A stretch of 35,656 nt of DNA, taken from positions 1 to 35,656 of the IMG/VR virus record IMGVR_UViG_3300010392_000489; one strand, given 5' to 3'. This stretch comes from a virus. The notes under the pieces were generated by a model. It was given only the letters and a program-made list of their open reading frames with translations, had not been told where the DNA came from and did no database searches. The translations under genes and the position numbers were made by a program. Positions 10,001-17,300 of the stretch are shown in pieces; the stretch's first letter is position 1; each line of letters opens with the position of its first letter.

Positions 10001-10405
10001 CTGCAGGATGCGCAGGTTGTCCTCGGCCGAGCTAATGGCGTTGATGCCGGCCCGGACACCGAGGAATGCCGTCGCGGCGACCGCAAGCTGCCGAAGGCCG
10101 CGCGCGGCGATGGTGGACGCTCCGCCGAGAGTTCCGAGCCGCCGGTTGAAGTCGCGCGCCGCCCGACCGCCACGGGTAAGTCCGGCGCCTGCGCGATCGG
10201 CTGCCGCGCCCGTGGCCGCGACTGGGCGCGTGGCCTTGCTGGCGCTGCCGGCGAGATCGTCGAACGTGCGGTCGGCCTTGTCGACCGACTTGCCCATCCG
10301 CTCGACAGCGCGCGCCGTCCGGTCGACCCGCTCCTCGAGCGCGCGCGCCGCCTTCTGCGCTTTCTCCGTCGAAAAGAAGACTTCGAGTCCGCCTAGATCC
10401 GTCAC
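7037..10405 (-). CDS. Tail tape measure protein
   Basis: This is a 1122-residue, alpha-helical protein lying between the tail assembly chaperones and the distal tail protein, the standard tape-measure position. Residues 110-380 resemble the TP901-1/PhageMin_Tail core (SSAEDNLRILQSVTGATTEE, SVSDLARAGLIGLEQAGD, VSLEQVTASVALLQQQGVQ). Hydrophobic stretches lie near residues 445-505. Long charged coiled-coil segments cover about 640-960. The C-terminus has the AEGGRSTEEAIVPLQRDSKG pattern seen in lambda-type tapes. The start is GTG at 10405, preceded by a GGGGGG-rich purine tract. If the usual 1.5 angstrom per residue applies, the tail would be roughly 170 nm; this is an inference, not a measurement. 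Small terminal peptidase domains were not seen. Confidence 0.92.
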   Translation of the reverse strand: MTDLGGLEVFFSTEKAQKAARALEERVDRTARAVERMGKSVDKADRTFDDLAGSASKATRPVAATGAAADRAGAGLTRGGRAARDFNRRLGTLGGASTIAARGLRQLAVAATAFLGVRAGINAISSAEDNLRILQSVTGATTEELRKLEDAANDLSRSSRFSFNDGTETLIGLAKAGASAEEAIAALPSVSDLARAGLIGLEQAGDTTINTLAQFNLGIEDSVRVADQLVSKADATTSSVSSLADSLRKVGPVGRELGVSLEQVTASVALLQQQGVQPRIAGTGLARILQQLADPANGADGAAEALNRLNLTFDDVNPRNYERALENLAGANIDLQDAVALVGTEFGYLLTSLVRTRREISDLASDQDALGSASEKAAATAGTLGDSFAKLGNASNAFFRQSGQRGASAALREITDTGTEAIRILAGDTEAMENASQAGTLLANALKATAVGLAGLVTFSALSKVQQFSTAVLGSERALSSLALAARANPIVAVGTALAVAGAAFAVFGGEVGDASRELEKFQEDLADTEASARQFDAIRTALLRGTERATDSLRDLLSQQLVELRELQKTGTTTTVPAERVLSALQQRAPDAIAKLRALTEDAQRLGKSSLELATLENAVERLTGLRLQPVTEEEFSASIFGPARFKFVGIAADIESAIAAISSEFDRLEGKEGAASGVLEEASRIQGELARTGRTGNEQTKEVAETERQRVDAITRLVEERRKEVALLGATSEQQREIRRQAEIAAARIASGRKLREEELAVLKQLADEEERIIDARLDPRRGERAAEILRSLRDENALLEQQGTAREALQKRQEILNSLADIGVDKTADEYQEALKLLEVYELLVEKEAERRQTTTRGGLNRGAELFRTLQQEEQALRLVGREREQYIELVRAENEARQAGLKDGAFDEYVRRRTALEELADAQERAAQTGEQVGQSLGNFLSTLGSQATTARDAVRALAEDLLRIAQNRLITQTLANLFGNIGAGLASNSNPGNGTAISGFGVTATSSFSPRLSGGYIPAMSGQVISEPTFFQRAGKLYSAAEGGRSTEEAIVPLQRDSKGRLGVASAGGGGPTIQINVTAPMNKQQAWAAGQTIGQQVKAALATAGVSARGRSGIRP

Positions 10406-10406
10406 G

Positions 10407-11152
10407 CTACGCGCCCCCCTCGAGCTTCTCCGCCATCACGCCAGACATCGCGCCGAAGACCTGCGCCATCCAGCCCCAGTGCTCGGGATCCACTCCGCGC
10501 ATATCGAACCATGCCCGCGCCTCGGACGGCTTCGTCTCGCCCTGGCACGCTTGGTGAAACCGCATGAACTCCATGAACAGGTGCTGCTCGGCGTCGTCGA
10601 TACGAGGGCGCTCGGCCCATCCGTCGGGCATACGACGGGGCGCGATGCCGCGGCGCCGCAGTCGCTCGTTCTCCCGTTCCCTCGCTTCCAGGTCCGCGAC
10701 CGCGTCGGCGTTGACCCGGAACCAGCGAAGGAACTCGGTCAGTTTCCCGAGAGGGCTTCCGGTCGGAAGACCTGCCGAGACTTCGACTGGATCTTGATCC
10801 AGATCCGAAGCTCGTCGAGCTCGGGATCGGCGAGAGCGGCAGCCATCGCGGCCGAGTCGTAGGTCCGCTCGGGGTCGTTCTTGATCTTCCAGTCGACGAC
10901 GAGCCCGGTCGCCGTGGCGATGGCGTCGATCTCGCGCGCGGCGTCCTCGTCGATGGGACCGTCGTCGTCGCCGTGCTGCAGAGCGTGTTCGTCTTTGGCC
11001 TGGGCGTAGGCCATGAGGTGCTCGGGGCACCATTCACGCCGCAGTAGGAAGGCGTCTCCGCTGTCGGGGTGCTCGACCCAGACGCCCTCGCGGGACTTCT
11101 TCGGGTCGGTGCGCAGGGACTGAAAGAGCGGGACGCCATTGTTCTCGGACAT
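10407..11152 (-). CDS. Tail assembly chaperone frameshift product (gpGT-like, 248 aa)
   Basis: This is the predicted -1 frameshift product of the chaperone gene that starts at 11152. Ribosomes reading 137 codons reach TCG GGA AAC TGA, where GGGAAAC (10748-10742) is a canonical slippery heptamer in the correct phase. A one-base slip places the ribosome in the -1 frame, which is open for 111 further codons to TAG at 10407. The added part is rich in Arg, Glu and Trp (LTEFLRWFRVN, AEQHLFMEFMRFHQ, EHWGWMAQVFGAM). In lambda the G/GT pair chaperones the tape measure and tube subunits. The second frame has no good start of its own near the junction, which favours frameshifting over separate initiation. 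Confidence 0.78.
10739..11152 (-). CDS. Tail assembly chaperone, gpG-like (unshifted product)
   Basis: This 137-residue acidic protein is encoded between the tail tube and tape-measure genes. It contains a short beta segment with VWVEHPDSGDAFLLRREWCP at residues 24-43, an acidic middle (EHALQHGDDDGPIDEDAARE) and a C-terminal helix ending in FRPEALSGN. Length, position and the slippery heptamer at its last codons identify it as the first of the paired tail assembly chaperones that bind the tape measure during tail assembly. Most copies should end at the TGA at 10739-10741, with a minority shifting into the longer product. The primary sequence alone would not identify it; context and the frameshift signal do. 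Confidence 0.8.
   Translation of the reverse strand: MSENNGVPLFQSLRTDPKKSREGVWVEHPDSGDAFLLRREWCPEHLMAYAQAKDEHALQHGDDDGPIDEDAAREIDAIATATGLVVDWKIKNDPERTYDSAAMAAALADPELDELRIWIKIQSKSRQVFRPEALSGN
10742..10748 (-). promoter_or_regulatory. -1 programmed ribosomal frameshift site GGGAAAC
   Basis: On the minus strand the bases read TC G GGA AAC TGA, a perfect X XXY YYZ heptamer in the phase of the upstream gene and directly before its stop. The lambda G-T site is GGGAAAG at the matching position. The -1 frame continues without a stop for 111 codons. No downstream pseudoknot was worked out. Confidence 0.78.
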
Positions 11153-11216
11153 GTGTTCTCGGGGGATTGGGGGTTCTCGGTGTGCGCCCCGCCGCTAAGC
11201 GGGACGCCGCGCGCCG
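11153..11216 (-). repeat. Tail tube/chaperone intergenic region with two near-identical palindromes
   Basis: This 64-nt spacer follows the tail tube stop. Beginning at that stop, the minus strand reads CCGCCTAGCGG and then, 12 nt on, CCGCTTAGCGG. They are two 11-bp palindromes, each with a 3-nt centre, that differ by one base. The first overlaps the TAG stop. They could form small RNA hairpins or act as a transcript-processing or binding site. The rest of the spacer carries CCCCC-rich sequence before the chaperone ATG, and I see no strong ribosome binding site. Confidence 0.4.
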
Positions 11217-12614
11217 CTAGGCGGAACGCTGGTAGAAGGACAGCACCTCGACCATGCGAGCGGTGCCGGCCGTGCCGTAGCCCGCGCCGTCGCTCGCGTC
11301 GTAGGGCGCACCGCCGGCCTCGGCGGTGAACGTGAGGTTCTGCGCGACCGGGTTGTTGCGGCCCGGGTTCGGGCGCTCGCTGACGTAGCGCGCCTTCGGG
11401 AACCGCCAGAGCTGGCAGCGACCGTCGGCGTCGGCAACCGCGATCTCGACCTCGTAGAAGTCGTCCGCGAGCATGCCGGCGTGGTAGGTCGAGTCGATGT
11501 AGAGCAGCGACATCTGCACCGAGGCGCTGAACGTCTGCTGGTTGATCGCGATCGCCCCGAGGTTCCGGGTCGCCGACACTTCCTGCGCGTTGTTCGCGAC
11601 GTTCATGCTGAACGACAGCGGGTCCACGCGGACAGCGTTCGTCTCGGCGAGGCCGTTCCGGAGCAGGCGCACCATGACCACGCTCTGGATGGCGTTCGCG
11701 AGCGGGTTCGAGTTCGCGATGACGGCCTCGTTCCAGTTCTGCACGTCGAAGCCGCCGACGGCCGCGCTCGTTGCGTCGTCGATGATCTGCTCGTCCTTGC
11801 CGATGAACGACATCGTGCCAGTCCAGCCGGCTTGCCCCGGCGCCACGGCGAGCTGCAGGCTGTTCGGGATCATGCCCCGGAACAGCGCCCAGTCGGTCGA
11901 GTCGAGCCCCGTCGTGCTCGTCGTGCCTGCGAGGCTCGTGTCGCTGTAGAAGCGCACGACCTGGAACGACCGCTCGTAGGTGCTGTTGCGGGTGTAGCCG
12001 CGCACAGCGTAGATCCGGACCGCGGTACCCGCGAGGTCGGACGACAGGCCTGCGTAGGCTGCAACCGAAGCCTCGCCTGTGTCGTTCACCAGCGTGATCT
12101 TCGTGGACGTCGGGCTGGCCCCCACGCGGAACACCGTGTCGAGGTTCTTGTTCCCGAACCCTGTCGCGAAAATGATCTCGCCCTCCGCCGGTGTCCGGTC
12201 CCACCCAGTCCCATGATTGAGCGAGCTGTCCGAAACCTCGAAAGTCACCGCCTCATCCGCCGTCGTCACATCTGCCAGCGGCGTGAACCCCGCCGACGTC
12301 CAGCCGTCCTCGCGCGTCACGACGCTGTCGTCGTCGGCGTAGAGCAGGCCGACGAGGAAGTCGTCGTAGGTGTCGAGGCTGTACTGCAGTTGCAGCGACC
12401 CACCGACGTTCGCGCTGACGATGACCGAGCCCGAAGACTGCGCGTCGTTGCGAACTTCGTTGCTCTCGTCGCGCTGGAACGCGGTGTTGTAGTCCTCGCT
12501 GACGAGCCGCAGGACCCGCAGGTTGTTGTTGCCGCTGTTGGGGACGGTCGTATTGCCGTAGGAGCCCTTCGTCTCCTTGACGTAGCCGAGTCCGGGATTC
12601 TTCGTAACCGTCAT
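11217..12614 (-). CDS. Major tail tube protein (Phage_tube_2-like)
   Basis: This 465-residue protein is rich in Ser, Thr, Asn and Val and appears to be all beta. The N-terminus has YGNTTVPNSGNNNLRVLRLV and DESNEVRNDAQSSGSVIVSA, close to the R...E...D..R motif of long siphovirus tube proteins of the Phage_tube_2 type. The family builds the inner tube of non-contractile tails. Downstream lie the assembly chaperones and tape measure, and upstream lies the tail terminator, which is the expected order. ATG at 12614 forms a 4-nt overlap with the terminator stop. Its length suggests that Ig-like or other surface domains are inserted in the tube core; they cannot be delimited by eye. Confidence 0.87.
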   Translation of the reverse strand: MTVTKNPGLGYVKETKGSYGNTTVPNSGNNNLRVLRLVSEDYNTAFQRDESNEVRNDAQSSGSVIVSANVGGSLQLQYSLDTYDDFLVGLLYADDDSVVTREDGWTSAGFTPLADVTTADEAVTFEVSDSSLNHGTGWDRTPAEGEIIFATGFGNKNLDTVFRVGASPTSTKITLVNDTGEASVAAYAGLSSDLAGTAVRIYAVRGYTRNSTYERSFQVVRFYSDTSLAGTTSTTGLDSTDWALFRGMIPNSLQLAVAPGQAGWTGTMSFIGKDEQIIDDATSAAVGGFDVQNWNEAVIANSNPLANAIQSVVMVRLLRNGLAETNAVRVDPLSFSMNVANNAQEVSATRNLGAIAINQQTFSASVQMSLLYIDSTYHAGMLADDFYEVEIAVADADGRCQLWRFPKARYVSERPNPGRNNPVAQNLTFTAEAGGAPYDASDGAGYGTAGTARMVEVLSFYQRSA

Positions 12615-13426
12615 GTCTGCACCTCGAAGTGGAATGGAAGCCGCACGTTGGACTGCCAGGTTTCAGCCGGCGTCCGCCCGATGACCGTCACGCTCGGAGT
12701 CCCGAACGTGAGGCCGTCGAATGAGCACTGGTCGAACGCTTGCACGATGGTTTCGCTTGCAGCCCGACTCGCGGCCTCCCCAGCGCCGAGCGGGAAGTTC
12801 GTCGCCACGAGCAGTCTGCCAGGTATCCGAACGGTCCTGACCTCGAGCTGCAGTGGGGTTAGCGCCTGGAAAGAGGCGAGCGCGAAGGGCGGCGAAACCG
12901 GTAGAGCGTCCGGCGCGTTGTCGAAGTAGGTCGGGATACCGAGCGGCGTCGCGACCGCCGCGTCCCACCGGTCCCGAATCGACCGGTAGGCGGTGATCGT
13001 GTTCGCGGCGATGCGCACGCCGACGATGCCCTGCGGTATGCGGGTGTCGTCGAACTCCCACGGCAGCGAGACCGCGACGCGGTAGTTGTTGCCCTGCCGG
13101 CCGATATCCCGGATGGTGGGCTCGTCGAGCATGTCGGCGCCTGCGTACGACTTGCCTCGGAACTCGGCCGACAACGACTCAGCGAGTGTGTAGGCAGCAG
13201 CGACGCCGGTGCCGGCAGCGACGTGCACCTCAGCATCAGCCGTCCCCGTGACGCGCTCGGTGGCGTTCGTGAGCCGCGCCGTGGACGACGGGCGGAACTG
13301 CCACACAAGCGCGGGCGGCGTAGCCGTGGCCGGCGGGGCGTTGCCCGGCAGGAAGGCCACACTTTCGCCGGTCGCCCAGGCGCGCGCGGCGTCCTCCATC
13401 GCGTTCGCTACGTCAGATAGCGCCAC
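12611..13426 (-). CDS. Tail terminator-like protein with two tandem domains
   Basis: This 271-residue protein starts at GTG 13426, inside the last 14 nt of the upstream gene. It looks like two copies of one fold. Residues 74-89 (GVAAAYTLAESLSAEF) and 214-231 (GAGEAASRAASETIVQAF) align as the long helix of a tail terminator. DIGR (107-110) aligns with VIGR (248-251), and LPWEF (121-125) aligns with LPFHF (263-267). The second copy, with RDRWDAAVATP and YFDNAPDALP, matches the DUF4128-type terminator pattern. Terminators form a hexameric ring that stops tube growth and joins the head. A tandem copy could form the ring as a trimer. The family is inferred from pattern and position. Confidence 0.72.
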   Translation of the reverse strand: MALSDVANAMEDAARAWATGESVAFLPGNAPPATATPPALVWQFRPSSTARLTNATERVTGTADAEVHVAAGTGVAAAYTLAESLSAEFRGKSYAGADMLDEPTIRDIGRQGNNYRVAVSLPWEFDDTRIPQGIVGVRIAANTITAYRSIRDRWDAAVATPLGIPTYFDNAPDALPVSPPFALASFQALTPLQLEVRTVRIPGRLLVATNFPLGAGEAASRAASETIVQAFDQCSFDGLTFGTPSVTVIGRTPAETWQSNVRLPFHFEVQT

Positions 13427-13922
13427 TTTGGAACTCCTGCATCGCGACCTGCAGCGAGTCGCCGAGCATCCCGCGCGGCGCGCTGACGTGGTATCCGCCG
13501 CGCACGAGAACCGTGCCAGCTACCCGCTTGCGTCGAGTCTTCGGGACGTGCGTCGCCTTGCTCGGGCCCGGGTCGCGCGGCGAGAACAGCCCGAACTCGA
13601 TGATCGGTGCGTGCGGGACGTTGTTCTGCAGGTAGATGCGCTGCCCGAAGTCGGCTCGGTTGATGAGCGTGAGCCCCGCCTGCATCACCTGCCCGCTACC
13701 CGGGTAGGACTGCCGCCCTTCGGTGTTGTCCGCACCGGACGGCCCGTCGATCGTGACGTGCCAGCCCGCGCGCAACTGGCCGAAGTTGACCGGCGACAGG
13801 TTGATCGCGCCTTCGAGCACTTTGAACGCGAACTTGCGGAACCGGGGCATGAAGACCCGGTCCGGCAGCTCTTTCACCGCCTCCCGTAGCCGCTTGGCGT
13901 AGTCGCGCGCGTTGCTCGGCAT
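13413..13922 (-). CDS. HK97 gp10-like neck/tail completion protein
   Basis: This 169-residue protein carries the pattern of the HK97 gp10 family: an N-terminal helix (RDYAKRLREAVKELPDRVF), then INLSPVNFGQLRAGWHVTIDG at about 40-60, and later VPHAPIIEFGLFSP at about 103-116. In this family the N..P...G.LR.SW and YA..IEFG segments are conserved. These proteins sit at the neck and help join or complete the tail. It lies between another neck protein and the terminator, with 2 nt to the upstream stop and a 14-nt overlap downstream. A basic loop (TRRKRVAG) near residue 130 is not typical of all members. Confidence 0.82.
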   Translation of the reverse strand: MPSNARDYAKRLREAVKELPDRVFMPRFRKFAFKVLEGAINLSPVNFGQLRAGWHVTIDGPSGADNTEGRQSYPGSGQVMQAGLTLINRADFGQRIYLQNNVPHAPIIEFGLFSPRDPGPSKATHVPKTRRKRVAGTVLVRGGYHVSAPRGMLGDSLQVAMQEFQSGAI

Positions 13923-13924
13923 CG

Positions 13925-14311
13925 CTACGCCCCCAACGCCACCGCGTATCCGATGAGGACCGCTTCGGCCGCATCGCCCGGGCCGAGGATCTCCTTGATC
14001 TCGAGCACCCGGTAGAAGGTGCCCGCGCGCACGCCGACCTGGTCGAGCATGGCCGGCGCCGTCGTGAGTTGCGCCCCCGGCACGACAACGGCCGTCATGG
14101 CCTGCTGCACGGTACTGTCGCTGAACATGCGCGTTCGGACCGGGTCCACGAGCATTGCCCGGATCGCAACGTCGGTCGCCGTCTCGGTGTAGAGGCGGGT
14201 CTCCGGGTCCTCGACTCGAGCGATGTGCCGCCAGGTCATCGCCGAGCCGAAGCCGTCGTCCTCGGTGGCGAACTCCTGCAACAGTTCCGCGAACTCGGCG
14301 CCGAGGGTCAC
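13925..14311 (-). CDS. Probable head-tail connector/neck protein
   Basis: The chosen start is GTG at 14311 because it gives a GTGA overlap with the stop of the fusion gene upstream. This yields 128 residues beginning VTLGAEFAELLQEFA. Starts further upstream would add an Arg-rich stretch. The C-terminal half (MFSDSTVQQAMTAVVVPGAQ, VRAGTFYRVLEIKEI) looks like a small beta-barrel, as in head completion or head-closure proteins. No firm family was recognised. Its place directly after a head-tail adaptor domain and before the HK97 gp10-like gene is where a head-closure protein is expected. Confidence 0.7.
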   Translation of the reverse strand: MTLGAEFAELLQEFATEDDGFGSAMTWRHIARVEDPETRLYTETATDVAIRAMLVDPVRTRMFSDSTVQQAMTAVVVPGAQLTTAPAMLDQVGVRAGTFYRVLEIKEILGPGDAAEAVLIGYAVALGA

Positions 14312-17300
14312 GACCGCGACACCCCCGATCCCTCGCCGCCTGCGAGCCACGGATACACGAGCCCTTCGGCTTTGGCGCGGCGCTTCGTCATGCTGCCGCC
14401 GCCGCCGTTCGCATACTCGGTCGTCTTCTCGAACCCAGCACCCTTGCGGGTCTCCCGGGTGACCGACCCCCGATTGACCTCGTTAGGCAACACGTCATCG
14501 CCTTGCAGGATGTCGCCGGCAATCAGGCAGGTGGCTTCCTTGATGAAGTCCGGGACCGTGCTCTGATCGACGAGGCGCCCCCAATCGTCATGGCAGCCGT
14601 AGCGCGGGTAGCACAGACGCTGGCCGAGGTGCTGCGGGACACCGCGCAAGAGCGGGGCAACCTGCGCCTGCACCCAGTCGCGCGTCGCCTCGCGGAGCGC
14701 GATCTCCTTCTCGTCCTGCGTCTTCTCGGTCCAGAACGTCGGGTCGCCAAACCGGTTCCAGTAGGCGTCGGCGAACGTGATGTCGACGAGGCTCTCCGCA
14801 TCGGCCTTGCCGGTGCCGTCTTCGACGATGAGCGTCGGCGGCGGCGCGTCCGTGCCGATCTCGTCCGTCCCGAAGTCGCCGTCGGCGCCGAGGATGTTCT
14901 CACCGCCATCGATCGCGCCGGCATCGATGGCGACGTCGCCTTGCGGATGGGCCGGGATGCCGGACAGCGTCCCGGCGGCCTGGTCGATGAGGAACCCGGC
15001 CGTGATGTGCCCGCGTGCCGTCCGGTGGATGCCGTTCTCGAACCGGCTCGCACGCTGCGTGTGCAGGCCGTTGAACTCCATCGGCAAGCTACTCGGGTCG
15101 ACGAGCGCCGCATTCGGGCGCGCGGCCGCGATGTCGGCCTGCTTGGCGCGGAACGCCGTCAGGTTCTCGTCCGTGCCGATCGGCGTCTTCGAGCTGAGTT
15201 GCACGATGACCTCGGCGACCGCATCCTGCCCCTTCGCGCGGATCGAGAACTCGTCGTCGATCGCGTTGAGCACCTCGAGCGTCTTCGCCTCGAAGTCGTC
15301 GGGATCGAGCCCGAGGTCGCTCTCGCCCTGCTCCCAGACCTTGAGCACCGGCCAGGGGATGAGTTTGAGCGGGGCGAGCTTCTCGAACGCCTCCTGAATG
15401 TGCTCGCGAACGAGGTGGATGAGAGGCCGCAGGCCCCACGTCAGCTTGAACGTGAGCGGCCCTTCCGCGACGAACGTGCCCGTGAGTTCGACCCAAGAGC
15501 CATCCTCCGCGACGTCGTAGACGAGGTTCCCGCTGTACTGCGCTGAGTTGTTGCCGCCAGCGCCCTGCAACCCCAGCACCGAGTTCTCGACGAAGACCGG
15601 GGCGTTGACTTCCCACGTCGAGAACGCGCCCGCAGTCGCCGTGAACCGGCCTCGGGCGGGGATCAGGCCGCTCGCAGCCTGCACCGTGACGGTCATCGAC
15701 TGCGTGACGGTGATGTTGTTCGGTGACACGTCCCAGGTCACACCGGCACCGAACTGCGCCACGCCCGGGATCGCCTCTCGCGAGACCGACGTCGCGTTGA
15801 CCGGCAGGTTGATGAGCCCGACGATGCCCGAATACTCGCCCTCGTCCGCGAACCGCCCCTTCATGCGCGCCATGAGCGACACGGGCGGCCCGAACGTGTT
15901 CGAGCTCATCCCGTAGAAGTGGTTGGCGTTGACGCCGATGTCGAGCGGTTCCCAGTCGCGGGTAACCGTGTTGAACGTGATGACCTTCGGGTCGACCGTG
16001 CTACCGCCAGGGAATGACGCCGCCGACGGGTAGAGGTCCGGGTCGCGGTCGTAGAGCAGCAGCGCAGACGAGATGTCGCCGACCTGCTGGCTTTGCCCGC
16101 CCACGAAGATCAGCGGGCAAATCTTCCAGCCGCCCGACGGGGTGATGAGCTTGAGTTGCAGCAGCCGCCACGCCTGGAACCCCGCGTCGATGTAGTCCTG
16201 CGGCCGGTGGACGACCATCTCCGAGACCTTGGGCAGGCCCGTGGTCTGCGCCGGCTCGAAGTCCTCGGTCCGCACGAGGCGCACGCCGGGGACCGTCGTC
16301 TGCAGGTTCTCCATCACCGCCCGCAGGTTCTGGGCGTAGGGGTAGCCGTTGACGTTCGCCGCGTTGGCACGCGAGATGGGGTCTCCGTGCCAGAGGGCGA
16401 TCTGCATGTCGTCCTGGCCGAGGTCCGTCCGCAGATCGGTCAGGAACTTCTTCCAGGCGTTGATAGTCTCCGAGAACGACCGCCACGGGCAGCCGTGGAA
16501 GTTCACGAAGGTCATGACCTCCGCGTCCCAGATCGCGAGCAGCGCGCCTTCCCACTGCGCGGGCTGCGACTGCCAGAGCGAGTTGCTCTTCGCTTGTGCG
16601 ACCGTGATCTCGGCAAGAAGCGACTGGTACCAGAGGCTGCCCTTCTGCCAGCCCAGGCACGCCGTCGTCGCGTTCGCGGTCGTCGCGCTCGTGCCGCCCG
16701 TGATCGTACCGGGAACCAGAACCTCGTCGTTCGTGTCGACGACGTAGAGGAACCCCTGCGCCGCGTTGAAGTGGTGCAGCGTCGCCGACCATGACCCGGC
16801 TGTGACGGTCTCGCCGATCGTCCATGTCTCCGGGAACGGGTCGTCGTCGCACTTGATGCACTGCACCGACACACCGCCGAGCAACACGTCGCCGCCCTCG
16901 TCCTGCACGTCGCGAGGCTCGAACGGGATCAGCCGGACGCCGCGGTTGGCAACGTCAGCTTCCTGCACGAAGTGCTCGTAGGCGCCGCGCAGCAGTTGGA
17001 GCTCCATCCCGAGGTGCGCCGCCTGCCCATCCGTGCCGTTGCCGTTCGGCGGGTTCTCCCACAGCCCGTTCGACGTGCCGTTCAGGTTGGGAACGTGGTG
17101 GTGAGCGACCCAGGTGCCGGCCGTCGTCTCATCCCCGACCGTATCGATCGTTGCCTGCCACGAGACGTTGCGCTGGTTGGTGACGACGTCGCTGTCGCTG
17201 AGCGTTCCCGTGACGTCGATGATGTAGAGGACGTCCGAGCCCAGCTCGTTGCCGACCAAGATCCGGAACGACGCGCCTCCCGAGGTCGTGCAGCGGTCGC

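Noticed and set aside
10402-12204. 600-codon open frame on the minus strand
   Set aside because: It overlaps the tail tube and both chaperones in another frame and is Arg/Gly/Asp-rich, without a fold pattern.
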